Of a stretch of 64,000 nucleotides of DNA, positions 35,519 to 44,569 are shown piece by piece. The stretch lies in assembly GCF_022601895.1 (NCBI RefSeq), contig NZ_JAKVIO010000016.1, positions 20,991 through 84,990 of the forward strand. The letters run 5' to 3'. This DNA is from Sphingomonas sp. LaA6.9. Lineage in GTDB: Bacteria > Pseudomonadota > Alphaproteobacteria > Sphingomonadales > Sphingomonadaceae. The notes under the pieces are model-generated. The model saw only the letters and a program-made list of their open reading frames with translations, did not search any database and had not been told where the DNA came from. Position 1 is the stretch's first letter. Every line of letters begins with the position of its first letter. The translations under genes were made by a program, and so were the position numbers.

Positions 35519-38476
35519 TCAGAACTTCGCGGTCAGGCCGACGAAGAGCATCCGTCCGAGCGGATCGTAGACACCGGGATAGGTGTTGCCGTTGCCGAAG
35601 GAGCTTAGCAGCCCCTGCACGATCGCCGGCGGATCCTTGTCGAAGATGTTGTTGATGCCAGCGCGCAGCGTGAAGTTCTCCAGAACGTCCACCGTGCCGG
35701 CAAGGTCGAAATAGCTGTACGCGTCGATCTTGCTGTTGATGACATAGGGCGTGCCCGCGAGGAACTCGTTGTCGGTGTTGCTCGAAAGCTTGGTCGACCC
35801 GAAGTAACGCCAGTTGAACGAGAGCGTCGCGTTCGACCAGGGCATCTGCCAGGTCGTGCGGAACTGGTGCCGCCAGCGCGGCGTCGGCTGGCCACAGGTC
35901 GGACCGAACAGGCCTGCACAGTCATAAGTGCCGAGACCAGGAAGCGGCTGGACCTTGTGCTCGTCGAGCCATGTACCCACCAGTTCGAAGTTCAGCTTTC
36001 CGCCCTCGTTGAGACCGAGCGTATCCAGATCGAAAGCATAGCTCGCGTTCACGTCGATGCCCGAAGTCTTGAGAAAGCCGGTATTGAGCGTGGTCGCGAC
36101 GATATAGCCATCGGTGCCGAAGATTACGCCCGTCGTCGGGTCGCGGTGGAACAGGTCGCAGAAGAACGGATTGCCCGTCTGGACGCACTGGTTGATCGTC
36201 AGGAACGGATCGACCGTGCCGATATATTTGTCGACCTTGATATTATAGTAGTCGAGCGAGAACGAGAGGTTCGGGATCGCGCGCGGCGTCAGGATCATGC
36301 CGACCGTGTAGGTGTCCGCCTCTTCCGGCTTGAGCAGCGGATTGCCGCCGCCCTGCGTGACGCAGGTTTCGGCGGGGCATTCGGGAATGCGGCCGTATTG
36401 CGCCGCGGTCACGCCGGTCAGCGCGCAGCGGTCGAATGACGCGATCGGCGTCGGGCCCGAGCACGGATCCTGGCCCTGGACGTTGCCGAGCCCGCGCGCG
36501 GCGAACAGTTCAGCGACATTGGGTGCGCGGATCGCGTGGTTGTAGCTGGCGCGGAAGCGGACGTCGGGTGATGGCGCATAATCCAGCTCGGCCTTGTAGG
36601 TCGTCGCGCCATAGCTCGTCACCGTGCCGTCGAGGCTGTCATTGGTATAGTCGGAGTAACGCAGGCCCAGATTGATGCTCAGCGCGTGCGCGAAGCGCAT
36701 GTCGGACAGGATCGGCAGTTCGAGCTCGCCATAGACTTCCTGAACCTTGATCTTGCCCTGCGATTCAAGCGTACCCTTTTGCTGCGCCAGCGCGTCCGCC
36801 CGGAAATCGAGCGTTTCGGTGCGCTGCTCGAGACCGACCGCAAAGCCGACTGCCTGCTCCGCCCAGGGGCTCTGGATGCCATAGGCGCCGAGCTCGCCGC
36901 TGACGCCGGCATTGAGCACGGTGAGGTGCTGTTCGCCGCGCGTGAAGGTCGGCGCATAGATATAGTCGTAGACCGAGGGATCGATATTGCCGAAGCCGAA
37001 CACATCCATCGCGACGCAATCCGGATCGGTGCCATCGATCACCGACTTGCAGGTCGCCACGCCGTTGACGTTGACGACCTGGAGCGCCTTCTTCGCCTTC
37101 TCCGGATCGATGTCGTTCTGGTAGTTCTCGTTGAAGATCATCACCGAGCGGAGCGCGCTGACGTCATAGCTGATGCCCGGCGCGATCTCGCCGCGCACGC
37201 CGCCCTGGAAACGGTAATCGGTGTGGCGCAGGTCGTCGCGGCGCGGCGCACTCCCCTCACCCGTCATGCGGTAACCGATGAAAGTATCGCGGCTGGTATC
37301 GGTGCCCGCCGCCGCGCCGCAAAGCAGGCCTGCTTGCTGTGCGCTCAGGAACGGATTGTCGCAGTTGATCGAGTAGACCTCGCCCTGGAACAGCGCCGAA
37401 GGCGCCGCCTGCGAGAATGTGCGGTCGTCCATGAACATGAAGCTGCCGTAGAGTTCGGCCGCCTTCGTGAGCTCATAGTGCGCGAACGCGCCCGCCGTAT
37501 AGCGGCGGTCCGAGCGCTGCATATAATTGGTGGGCGCGTAGTTGTAGCGGAACGAGCTGTCGTAGGGCACCCAGGTCTTCGCGCCGTCCTTGGTGTTGTT
37601 GTACGTGACGGGTGCGCCCGTCGTGGGATCGGCGAGAACCGTGAACAGGCCGTATTCGTTGTTGCTCGAACCGCCGCAGACGAAGCCCGTGCGATCGGCA
37701 TTGGGATCGAGCGCGCAGGCCGAATAGTCGCGCGAACCTTGCAGCACCGGATTCACGCGGCGGTAGCCGGCATAGACGGTGATGTTGCCGCGATCATCGG
37801 CGAAGTTGGTGCCCGCCGCGAAGTTGACGTCGAACTTCTCGCCGTCGGTCACCGAACTGGGCGCGGTTTCATAGCCGCTGCTGCGCACGAGATCGCGCAG
37901 CGACTTGTTGTCATTGCTATGCTGGTAGAAGCTGAACTGAGCGTCGGCGCGGATGCCTTCGAGGTTCTTGCGCAGGATGAAGTTCACGACGCCCGAGATC
38001 GCGTCCGAGCCGTAGACCGCGGAGGCGCCTCCGGTGACGACATCGACGCGCTCGACCATCGACGACGGCACGAAGTTCACGTCGATCGCCTGCGTCGGCA
38101 GCATGCGCTGACCGTCGATGAGGACGAGCACGCGGTTCGATCCGAGGTCGCGCAGGTTGACGTTGGAGGTGCCGTCGGAACCGTTTGACACGTTTTCGTT
38201 GGCGTCCGGGGTGAATTGCGGCAGCCGGTTGAGCACGCTCTCCACCGTCGTCGCGCCCTGATAGCGGAATTCCGCGTCGCTCACGACGGTGATGGGGCTG
38301 TTGCTCTCCAGATTGGGCCGGCGGATGCGCGTGCCCGTGACGACGATCGCGTCGCTATCGGACGCCCCCGCGTCCTCCGCGGGTGCCGCGTCCTGCGCAA
38401 ATGCCGGTGGTGTCAAAAGCGCTATGGCAATGGCGGCGGCACTGCTCCCCAGGCCGCTGCGGTGCATTCTGATCAT
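35519..38476 (-). CDS. large TonB-dependent receptor of the hydroxyproline/glycosidase locus
   Basis: A 985-residue receptor: signal peptide ending PAFAQ, TonB-box-like DAIVVTGTRIRRPN, plug domain with RVLVLIDGQRM and ASAVYGSDAISGVVNFILR (the long-loop type common in Xanthomonas, Caulobacter and sphingomonads), and a barrel with Cys-containing loops, ending MLFVGLTAKF. GGGAGG lies five bases before ATG 38476. This receptor class imports plant oligosaccharides or glycopeptides. A copy of the locus operator lies about 90 bases upstream. Confidence 0.95.
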   Translation of the reverse strand: MIRMHRSGLGSSAAAIAIALLTPPAFAQDAAPAEDAGASDSDAIVVTGTRIRRPNLESNSPITVVSDAEFRYQGATTVESVLNRLPQFTPDANENVSNGSDGTSNVNLRDLGSNRVLVLIDGQRMLPTQAIDVNFVPSSMVERVDVVTGGASAVYGSDAISGVVNFILRKNLEGIRADAQFSFYQHSNDNKSLRDLVRSSGYETAPSSVTDGEKFDVNFAAGTNFADDRGNITVYAGYRRVNPVLQGSRDYSACALDPNADRTGFVCGGSSNNEYGLFTVLADPTTGAPVTYNNTKDGAKTWVPYDSSFRYNYAPTNYMQRSDRRYTAGAFAHYELTKAAELYGSFMFMDDRTFSQAAPSALFQGEVYSINCDNPFLSAQQAGLLCGAAAGTDTSRDTFIGYRMTGEGSAPRRDDLRHTDYRFQGGVRGEIAPGISYDVSALRSVMIFNENYQNDIDPEKAKKALQVVNVNGVATCKSVIDGTDPDCVAMDVFGFGNIDPSVYDYIYAPTFTRGEQHLTVLNAGVSGELGAYGIQSPWAEQAVGFAVGLEQRTETLDFRADALAQQKGTLESQGKIKVQEVYGELELPILSDMRFAHALSINLGLRYSDYTNDSLDGTVTSYGATTYKAELDYAPSPDVRFRASYNHAIRAPNVAELFAARGLGNVQGQDPCSGPTPIASFDRCALTGVTAAQYGRIPECPAETCVTQGGGNPLLKPEEADTYTVGMILTPRAIPNLSFSLDYYNIKVDKYIGTVDPFLTINQCVQTGNPFFCDLFHRDPTTGVIFGTDGYIVATTLNTGFLKTSGIDVNASYAFDLDTLGLNEGGKLNFELVGTWLDEHKVQPLPGLGTYDCAGLFGPTCGQPTPRWRHQFRTTWQMPWSNATLSFNWRYFGSTKLSSNTDNEFLAGTPYVINSKIDAYSYFDLAGTVDVLENFTLRAGINNIFDKDPPAIVQGLLSSFGNGNTYPGVYDPLGRMLFVGLTAKF

Positions 38477-38562
38477 TGAAGACCTCCCAATCTTTCTTGC
38501 GGCCGTATCGACCGGGAGGCGATGAAACATGTCTGACAAATAGATGTCAAATATTTTATACG

Positions 38563-38578
38563 ATTTTACGATATACGA
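38563..38578 (-). promoter_or_regulatory. degenerate copy of the locus operator upstream of the TonB receptor
   Basis: The minus strand reads TCGTATATCGTAAAAT, 13 of 16 positions equal to the operator TCGTATACCGTATAAC found twice elsewhere in the locus. It lies 87-102 bases before the receptor start in an AT-rich 210-base gap, where a promoter is expected. Confidence 0.5.
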
Positions 38579-38689
38579 ACGAAAAGCCCCATTTTCCACG
38601 ACACAGCACAGGGCAGCCTTCGCCGGCACGACGACCGTGCCGGCGAATCATGTCCGAGAAAACGCTTTGATTAAGTGTTGCGGGCCCTA

Positions 38690-40402
38690 TCAGCCTGCGG
38701 GGCGCGCGTGCTCGCTCGCGAGCCATGTCTCGACGCGCTGTTCGACGATCGAAAGCGGCATGGGGCCGTCAGCGATCAACAGATCGTGAAATTCGCGATT
38801 GTCGAAGCCTTCCCCCAGCGCCGCCTGCGCACGCCGGCGCAGCGCAGTGAAGCGAACTTCGCCGACCTTGTAGGCCAGGGCCTGCGCCGGCCAGCCTATA
38901 TATCGCCAGGTCTCGCCCTTCACGACGCCCTCGGGCAGTGCGGTGTTTTCGCGCAGACACCGCTCCGCAGCCTCAGCGCTCCAGCCCTTCCAGTGGATGC
39001 CGACGTCCATCACCAGTCGGCACGCGCGCCACATCTCGAACGAGAGGCGCCCGAAATCGTCATACGCCGTCTCGTACATCCCCATCTCGACTCCGAGCTT
39101 TTCCGAATAGAGCGCCCAGCCTTCGACAAAGGCCGTGATATCGTCGCGACGGCGAAAGGCCGGCAGGTCCTGTCGTTCCTGGCCCAGAGCGATCTGGAGA
39201 TGGTGGCCCGGGACGCCCTCGTGCATCATCCACGCCGTCAGCGCGAACAAAGGATCGCGATAGGACTTGCTGCCGACCGCGACCGCGCCCGCAACGCCCT
39301 TTTCGGGGTCGCCCAGATAATAGGCACCCGACGACGCCTCCATTTCTGGCGGCTTCACATAGATTCCCCAGGGCAGCCGCGGCAATTTCCCGAACCAGCG
39401 CGGCAGGGCGTAATCGAGCTTCTTCCCGATCGCCGCGGCCCGCTCGATATAGCTCTTGAGATCGGGCGCATAGAATTGCGGATCGGTCCGCAGATAAACG
39501 AGGAATGCGTCGAAGCTGCCCTTGAACCCGGTCGCCCGCATCGCGCCTTCCATCTCGCTGCGGATTCGCGCGACCTCGGACTGGCCGAGCGCGAAGATCT
39601 GGTCCGGGGTCATGTCGGTCGTGGTCGAGCGGCGGGCGGTATAGGCGTAATAGGCTTTTCCATCGGGCAGTCCCGATGCGCCCAGCGCACCGCGCGCCGC
39701 CGGAAGATACTCGCTCTCGAAAAAGCCGACGAGTGCTTGCTGCGCAGGTTTCACGACCTCGGCCACGACGGCACGCCCTTCGGCGATCAGCGCTGCGCGC
39801 CGTTCGGCGGGAATAGCGGGCGGCATCGCCGCGAGTGGTTTGAGCAACGGGCTCTCGTCGACCGATTGCGCTGCGGCAGTCTTGAGGATCGCAAGCACGC
39901 CTTCCGCCGTCGGTCGCGGCTGGGTGAAACCCGTGCGCACGCCGCGGCGCATATTGGCGATCTGCGCATCATAATAGGTTGGCAGTTTGCCAAGCCGCGC
40001 GATCCAGGCGCGCGCGTCCGCCTCCGTCCGGATGACGGTGCCCCCGGCCGCATAATTGGCCGTATTGAAGAAGCCGTCGCCCGCATCGAAAGGGATCCGC
40101 TCCTCGTCGAAGCGCGCGCCTTCGATCACGACATCGAGCCGCCAGTCGAGCAGCGTCCGCGTCAACGCCTGATCCGCCGACAAGCGCCTTGGTTTGAGCC
40201 CGTCGAGACGCTGGCCGAGCTTGCGGTACTCGGCATTGCGTACCGCCACAGCAGCTGGACTGACATCGGGCCAGCCCCTTTCGTCGCCGGCCGGGTTGGC
40301 GGCTGCCTCATAATCCCGGACAATCGCCTCCAGCGTATCCGCGCACGCGGGCGCGCTGACAAGGCCCGCGGCGAGCGCGAGCGTGATCGCTACGGTCCGC
40401 AT
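38690..40402 (-). CDS. exported DUF885 metallopeptidase-like protein (1)
   Basis: 570 residues, signal peptide ending PACA. The DUF885 zinc-type motif HEGVPGHH (394-401) is followed by a downstream glutamate (FVEGWALYSE, E427), the arrangement of an HExxxGH gluzincin relative of M32-like carboxypeptidases. Conserved segments: LRTDPQFYAP, GMYETAYDDFGRLSFEMWRACRLV. Members are thought to be periplasmic peptidases, but substrates are little known. It starts two bases after the permease stop, so it is cotranscribed with the hydroxyproline genes. A second homologue is at 48055-49818. Confidence 0.92.
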   Translation of the reverse strand: MRTVAITLALAAGLVSAPACADTLEAIVRDYEAAANPAGDERGWPDVSPAAVAVRNAEYRKLGQRLDGLKPRRLSADQALTRTLLDWRLDVVIEGARFDEERIPFDAGDGFFNTANYAAGGTVIRTEADARAWIARLGKLPTYYDAQIANMRRGVRTGFTQPRPTAEGVLAILKTAAAQSVDESPLLKPLAAMPPAIPAERRAALIAEGRAVVAEVVKPAQQALVGFFESEYLPAARGALGASGLPDGKAYYAYTARRSTTTDMTPDQIFALGQSEVARIRSEMEGAMRATGFKGSFDAFLVYLRTDPQFYAPDLKSYIERAAAIGKKLDYALPRWFGKLPRLPWGIYVKPPEMEASSGAYYLGDPEKGVAGAVAVGSKSYRDPLFALTAWMMHEGVPGHHLQIALGQERQDLPAFRRRDDITAFVEGWALYSEKLGVEMGMYETAYDDFGRLSFEMWRACRLVMDVGIHWKGWSAEAAERCLRENTALPEGVVKGETWRYIGWPAQALAYKVGEVRFTALRRRAQAALGEGFDNREFHDLLIADGPMPLSIVEQRVETWLASEHARPAG

Positions 40403-40404
40403 CG

Positions 40405-41832
40405 TCAGATCGCTTCGCTGACCGTGCGCGCCTGGATGCGGCTGCGAAGCCGTCCATAGGCGAAGTAGAGCGCGAGCCCGATCGCGTTCCACAGGAGGAA
40501 GCGCCAGATCGTAAGCGTGGGCAGGCTGAACAGCAGGTAGAGGCACCCGACGATCGCCAGCCCGCCGACGAGCATGGGCTTGGGACAGCTGAACACGCGC
40601 TTGAGGTCGGGCCGGGTACGACGGAGCAGCATCATCGACCCGGCGGTCGCGATGAAGGCAAGCAGCGTGCCGGCGTTGGCCAGTTCAGCAATCTCGTCGA
40701 GCCGGAAGAAGCCGGCGACGAGCGCCACGAAGATACCCGTGATCGCAGTGATGCGAACGGGCGTGCCCGTGCGCGGAGACACTGCGCTCAGCCATCGTGG
40801 CAGCAACCCGTCGCGCGCCATCACGAAGAAGATGCGGCTCTGACCGTACATCATGACGAGGATCACCGAGGGCAGCGCGATCAGTGCGGCAAGCGCGACG
40901 ATCCACGCCATGGCGGGATGACCGAGCGTGCGCAGGATGAAGGCGAGCGGTTCGGACGACTGGGCGACCGCCACATGGTTGACCGCACCGACCGCGCTGA
41001 TCGCAACGACCATGTAGATCAGCGTGCAGACGGCCATCGACCCGATGATGCCGATGGTCAGGTCGCGCCCCGGGTTCTTGGCTTCCTCCGCCGAGGTGGC
41101 CACCGCGTCGAAACCGTAAAAGGCGAAGAAGACGATCGCAGCGGCCGCCATCACGCCCCGCGTCTCTCCGCCCTCGACATGGCTGAGAAAGCCATAAGGC
41201 ATGAAGGGCGTCATGTTGGCACTATCGAAGGCCGGCAGTGCAAGGGTCGCAAAGGCCGCAAGCGCAGTCAGCTTGATGATCACCAGGACGATGTTGAAGG
41301 TGGCGCTCTCGCGCGTGCCGACGATCAGCGCGCCTGCGACCGAGAGCGCGACGAGGACCGCGGGCAGATTGATGAAGCCGCCGGCGTGGGGTCCGCCAAG
41401 TATCTCGGGCGGCAGCGTTATTCCCGCCGAGTGGAGCCAGCCGACCAGATAGGCGGCCCAACCGACCGCGACCGTGCTGCAGGCGAGCGAATATTCGAGG
41501 ATCAGGCTCCAGCCCACCACCCAGGCGAGCGTCTCGCCCAGCACGGCGTAGCTATAGGTATAGGCGCCGCCCGCGGCGGGCATCAGCGTCGCCATTTCGG
41601 CATAGGCGAGCGCGGCACAGGCACAGACCGCGCCCGCAATCGCAAAGGCCAGGATCACCGCCGGGCCCGCACGGTCCGCGCCGACGCCGGTCAGCGTATA
41701 GATGCCGGTGCCGACAATGGCGCCCACGCCGAGCGCGATCAGATGTGGCCAGCTCAGGGTCTTGGCGAGGCGCCGTCCCTCTTCATGGACGGTGACGTTC
41801 TCGAATGGCTTGCGCGGCCCCCAAAACCCCAT
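40405..41832 (-). CDS. APC family amino-acid permease
   Basis: A 475-residue inner-membrane transporter of the cationic amino acid transporter type: GVGAIVGTGIYTLTG in helix 1, helix 6 region IVFFAFYGFDAVATSAEEAKNPGRD, 12 or more helices. AAGGAG six bases before ATG 41832. Located between a GntR regulator and a DUF885 gene in the hydroxyproline operon, so it probably imports hydroxyproline or small proline-type amino acids. Confidence 0.92.
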   Translation of the reverse strand: MGFWGPRKPFENVTVHEEGRRLAKTLSWPHLIALGVGAIVGTGIYTLTGVGADRAGPAVILAFAIAGAVCACAALAYAEMATLMPAAGGAYTYSYAVLGETLAWVVGWSLILEYSLACSTVAVGWAAYLVGWLHSAGITLPPEILGGPHAGGFINLPAVLVALSVAGALIVGTRESATFNIVLVIIKLTALAAFATLALPAFDSANMTPFMPYGFLSHVEGGETRGVMAAAAIVFFAFYGFDAVATSAEEAKNPGRDLTIGIIGSMAVCTLIYMVVAISAVGAVNHVAVAQSSEPLAFILRTLGHPAMAWIVALAALIALPSVILVMMYGQSRIFFVMARDGLLPRWLSAVSPRTGTPVRITAITGIFVALVAGFFRLDEIAELANAGTLLAFIATAGSMMLLRRTRPDLKRVFSCPKPMLVGGLAIVGCLYLLFSLPTLTIWRFLLWNAIGLALYFAYGRLRSRIQARTVSEAI

Positions 41833-41845
41833 ACTCAACTCCTTG

Positions 41846-42502
41846 CTACTGTTTTTCGTCTTGATTGAATTGCTTGCGAAGGTCCGTAAGGGTCGCCGCG
41901 ATGTGCTGCCGGGTCAGTTCCGCAACGACCCTGGCATCACCCGACAGCCACGCCTCAAGCATCATTTCATGTTCCTCATTGGCGCGCGTATCGCGGCCCA
42001 TGGGCTCCAGGTGCTTGCGGACGTAGCGCTCGGCCATGATGTGCAGCCGCTCGACCATCTGGAAGGTCAGCGGCTGATGCGCCGGCCCCACCAGCGCGAG
42101 ATGGAAGGCGCGATTTAGCCGCCCGACATCGTCGGTGCCCTTCTCGATAGCGCGATCAAGGGAGTCGAGCGCGAGGCGCGCATATTCGCGATCGGCATCG
42201 CTCGCGCACTCCGCCGCGGCAGCGACGGCGTCGGGCTCGATCTTGAGGCGAAGCGCATAGACTTCTTCGGCCTCCTCGCCCGTCAGCGGCCGCACGAAGA
42301 AGCCGCGATTGGGCTGCGAGACGAGAAGCCCCTCCTGCTCAAGCCGTGCCAGCGCCTCGCGGAGCGGTATCTTGCTGACACCCAGTTCGTTGGCCAGCGC
42401 ATCCTGACGGATGGCCAGGTTCGCCGGAACAGATCCCGACACGATCCGGTCGCGCACCAGATCGAAAATCTGCTCTGAAAGATTGCGTACGATCAGGTCC
42501 AT
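41846..42502 (-). CDS. GntR family regulator with FCD domain
   Basis: 218 residues: N-terminal winged helix (LSEQIFDLVRDRIVSGSV, then LANELGVSKIPLREALARLEQEGLL) and C-terminal all-helical FCD ligand domain (FHLALVGPAH; HEMMLEAWLSGD with the metal-type His and Asp pattern). It lies in the operon between epimerase and permease genes. FCD regulators usually repress catabolic genes and release DNA on binding the substrate or an intermediate. The 17-base palindrome-like sequence in the two divergent promoters of this locus is the obvious candidate operator. Confidence 0.93.
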   Translation of the reverse strand: MDLIVRNLSEQIFDLVRDRIVSGSVPANLAIRQDALANELGVSKIPLREALARLEQEGLLVSQPNRGFFVRPLTGEEAEEVYALRLKIEPDAVAAAAECASDADREYARLALDSLDRAIEKGTDDVGRLNRAFHLALVGPAHQPLTFQMVERLHIMAERYVRKHLEPMGRDTRANEEHEMMLEAWLSGDARVVAELTRQHIAATLTDLRKQFNQDEKQ

Positions 42503-42576
42503 CGGATCCCCGTTTCTATGATGGATACGGCGTCCGTGATCGACGAGCTTGGCGGGCGTGGCAACAAATCTCTTCC

Positions 42577-43575
42577 TTACACCACCTGAAATCCGTTCCA
42601 GAACGCATCTTCCCGGTCGATCCAGATCGTGTTGAAGCCGGTGGCGATCGCCGAGCCCTCGATCGAGGGGATGATCGCGGGCTGGCCGCCGATCTCGGCT
42701 GCCGCCTCTACCCTGCCGATGAAATGGCTGCCGATATAGCTTTCATGGACGAAACGGTCACCGGGCTTGAGCCTCCCTCGTGCCGCCAGCTGCGCCATGC
42801 GCGCCGACGTGCCGGTTCCGCAGGGCGAACGGTCGATCGCGCGGTCGCCATAGAATACCGCGTTGCGCGCGTCGGCCCCCTCGCCCCTGGGCGCATCGGC
42901 CCACAGTACATGGCTGACGCCTCGGATCGTGGGATCAATCGGGTGCACCGGCTCGACCTTTTCGCGGACCAGCTGGCGCACCTTGCCGCTCAGTTCGATG
43001 ATGCGCGCAGCGCCCAGATCGTCGAGGCCCGTGTACGCGCCCTGCGGCTCGATGATCGCGTAGAAGTTGCCGCCATAGGACACGTCGAGCGTCAGCGGCC
43101 CGAAATCGGGCACCTCGATCGTGATGTCGCGCGCGGCGAGGTAGCCGGGCACATTGGTGATCTTCACCGAAGTGACGCGCTTGCCCTCGGTCGTGTAATC
43201 GATCTCGATCACGCCAGCAGGGACCTCGGCACGCAGTTTCCCCGGAATTGCAGGCTGGATCAGGCCGTTCTCGAGCCCGAAGGTGACGATGCCGATCGTG
43301 CCATGACCGCACATCGGCAGGCAGCCGCTCGTCTCTATGAACAGGATGCCGACATCACTGTCCTCCCGCGTCGGCGGGTAGAGGAAGCCGCCGGACATCA
43401 TGTCGTGCCCGCGGGGCTCGAAACACAGGCCGGTGCGAATCCAGTCGAAGCGGGCCAGGAAGTCCTGGCGCCGCTCGGACATCGACGCGCCGCGCAGAAG
43501 CGGCGCACCTCCGGCCACGAGGCGGACGGGATTGCCCGCCGTGTGACCGTCGACGCAGAAGAAGGTGTGCCGCAT
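42577..43575 (-). CDS. 4-hydroxyproline 2-epimerase (proline racemase family)
   Basis: A 332-residue proline-racemase superfamily enzyme with both catalytic cysteines: C89 in PMCGHGTIG and C252 in RSPCGTGTSA. Two Cys mark epimerases, while trans-3-hydroxyproline dehydratases carry Thr at the second site. It converts trans-4-hydroxy-L-proline to cis-4-hydroxy-D-proline, the first step of bacterial hydroxyproline breakdown. The gene begins four bases after the deaminase stop. Its neighbours (FAD oxidase, DapA-type deaminase) make this assignment strong. Confidence 0.94.
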   Translation of the reverse strand: MRHTFFCVDGHTAGNPVRLVAGGAPLLRGASMSERRQDFLARFDWIRTGLCFEPRGHDMMSGGFLYPPTREDSDVGILFIETSGCLPMCGHGTIGIVTFGLENGLIQPAIPGKLRAEVPAGVIEIDYTTEGKRVTSVKITNVPGYLAARDITIEVPDFGPLTLDVSYGGNFYAIIEPQGAYTGLDDLGAARIIELSGKVRQLVREKVEPVHPIDPTIRGVSHVLWADAPRGEGADARNAVFYGDRAIDRSPCGTGTSARMAQLAARGRLKPGDRFVHESYIGSHFIGRVEAAAEIGGQPAIIPSIEGSAIATGFNTIWIDREDAFWNGFQVV

Positions 43576-43579
43576 CGGC

Positions 43580-44491
43580 TCAGGCGGCCGCGGAGATTGC
43601 GGTCGGGCGGGTGGCAGCAGCCTCCTCGACCATCCGCGTCACCTCGGCGCGGCGTGCCCCTGCGAGCGGCAGGCGCGGCGGACGGACGCGCTCCGAACCG
43701 CGACCCATGATCTGCTCGGCCAGCTTGATCGACTGGACGAGATCGTGATCGGCGTCGAGGTGCAGCAGCGGCATGAACCAGCGATAGATCGCGCGCGCCG
43801 TATCGAGGTCGCCACGCTTGACCGCCGCCACGAGCTCGACCGATTCCTGCGGGAAAGCGTTGGTCAGTCCCGAAACCCAGCCACGCGCGCCAAGCAGAAG
43901 CCCTTCGAGCGCAACGTCGTCGAGCCCGGCGAACAGCGCATAGCGGTCTCCCAGCGCGTTGATGAGATCGGTGAAGCGGCGCGGATCCGGCGCGGATTCC
44001 TTGACTGCGACGATGTTTTCGACGCCGCTGATCGCCTTGAGCACCTCGGTGGTGATGTTGACGCGATAGGCGGGCGGGTTGTTGTACAGCATGATCGGCA
44101 GGCGGGTCGCGCCGGCCACCGTGCGGAAATGATGCACGAGTTCGTCCTGCGTCGGCACATAGACCATTGCGGGCAGCAGCATCAAACCATCGGCGCCCGC
44201 CTCTTCCGCATCGCGCGCATATTCGGCCGCGCGCATGCAGTCATATTCGGACACACCGGTCACTACGGGCACGCGGCCCGCCACCACCTCGCAGATCGCC
44301 TTCAGCAGCGTGCGCTTTTCCTCGGGCAGGAGCGAGTTATTCTCGCCAACCGTGCCCATCGCGATGATCCCGTCAACGCCATCCTTGATCAGATCGTCCA
44401 CGACTCGCTGCGACTCGGCGATGTCGATCGACAGATCTTCCTTGAATTGCGTGGTTGCAGCCGGAAATACACCCTGCCACTCGATTTTCAT
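43580..44491 (-). CDS. DapA family lyase, probable pyrroline-4-hydroxy-2-carboxylate deaminase
   Basis: A 303-residue class I aldolase of the dihydrodipicolinate synthase family with Schiff-base lysine K164 (VAVKES) and Tyr136 (MLYNNP). Beside a hydroxyproline epimerase and a D-amino-acid oxidase, the expected reaction is deamination/dehydration of 1-pyrroline-4-hydroxy-2-carboxylate to 2-oxoglutarate semialdehyde. First gene of the minus-strand hydroxyproline operon; its start is 31 bases from the shared operator in the divergent promoter region. Confidence 0.9.
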   Translation of the reverse strand: MKIEWQGVFPAATTQFKEDLSIDIAESQRVVDDLIKDGVDGIIAMGTVGENNSLLPEEKRTLLKAICEVVAGRVPVVTGVSEYDCMRAAEYARDAEEAGADGLMLLPAMVYVPTQDELVHHFRTVAGATRLPIMLYNNPPAYRVNITTEVLKAISGVENIVAVKESAPDPRRFTDLINALGDRYALFAGLDDVALEGLLLGARGWVSGLTNAFPQESVELVAAVKRGDLDTARAIYRWFMPLLHLDADHDLVQSIKLAEQIMGRGSERVRPPRLPLAGARRAEVTRMVEEAAATRPTAISAAA

Positions 44492-44521
44492 CCGTCAGTT
44501 TCCCTAGCTCTTGTCTTGAAC

Positions 44522-44538
44522 GTTATACGGTATACGAT
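44522..44538. promoter_or_regulatory. locus operator, copy 1 (divergent deaminase/oxidase promoters)
   Basis: The minus strand reads ATCGTATACCGTATAAC, identical over 17 bases to 49850-49866. It is centred in the 78-base gap between the divergent deaminase (start 44491) and oxidase (start 44570) genes, where it could control both promoters. It contains the GTATAC palindrome and a TATAAC hexamer that could itself be a -10. Confidence 0.8.
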
Positions 44539-44569
44539 ACTGACAACATCGGTGCAACGGAAGAGTGTA

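Noticed and set aside
34258..35655. Long plus-strand frame opposite the GH27 gene
   Set aside because: Antisense shadow; the minus-strand frame has clear GH27 catalytic motifs.
38619..38647. 12-base-stem hairpin between the DUF885 gene and the TonB receptor
   Set aside because: No T-run on the minus strand; it may attenuate transcripts, but I cannot support a terminator call.
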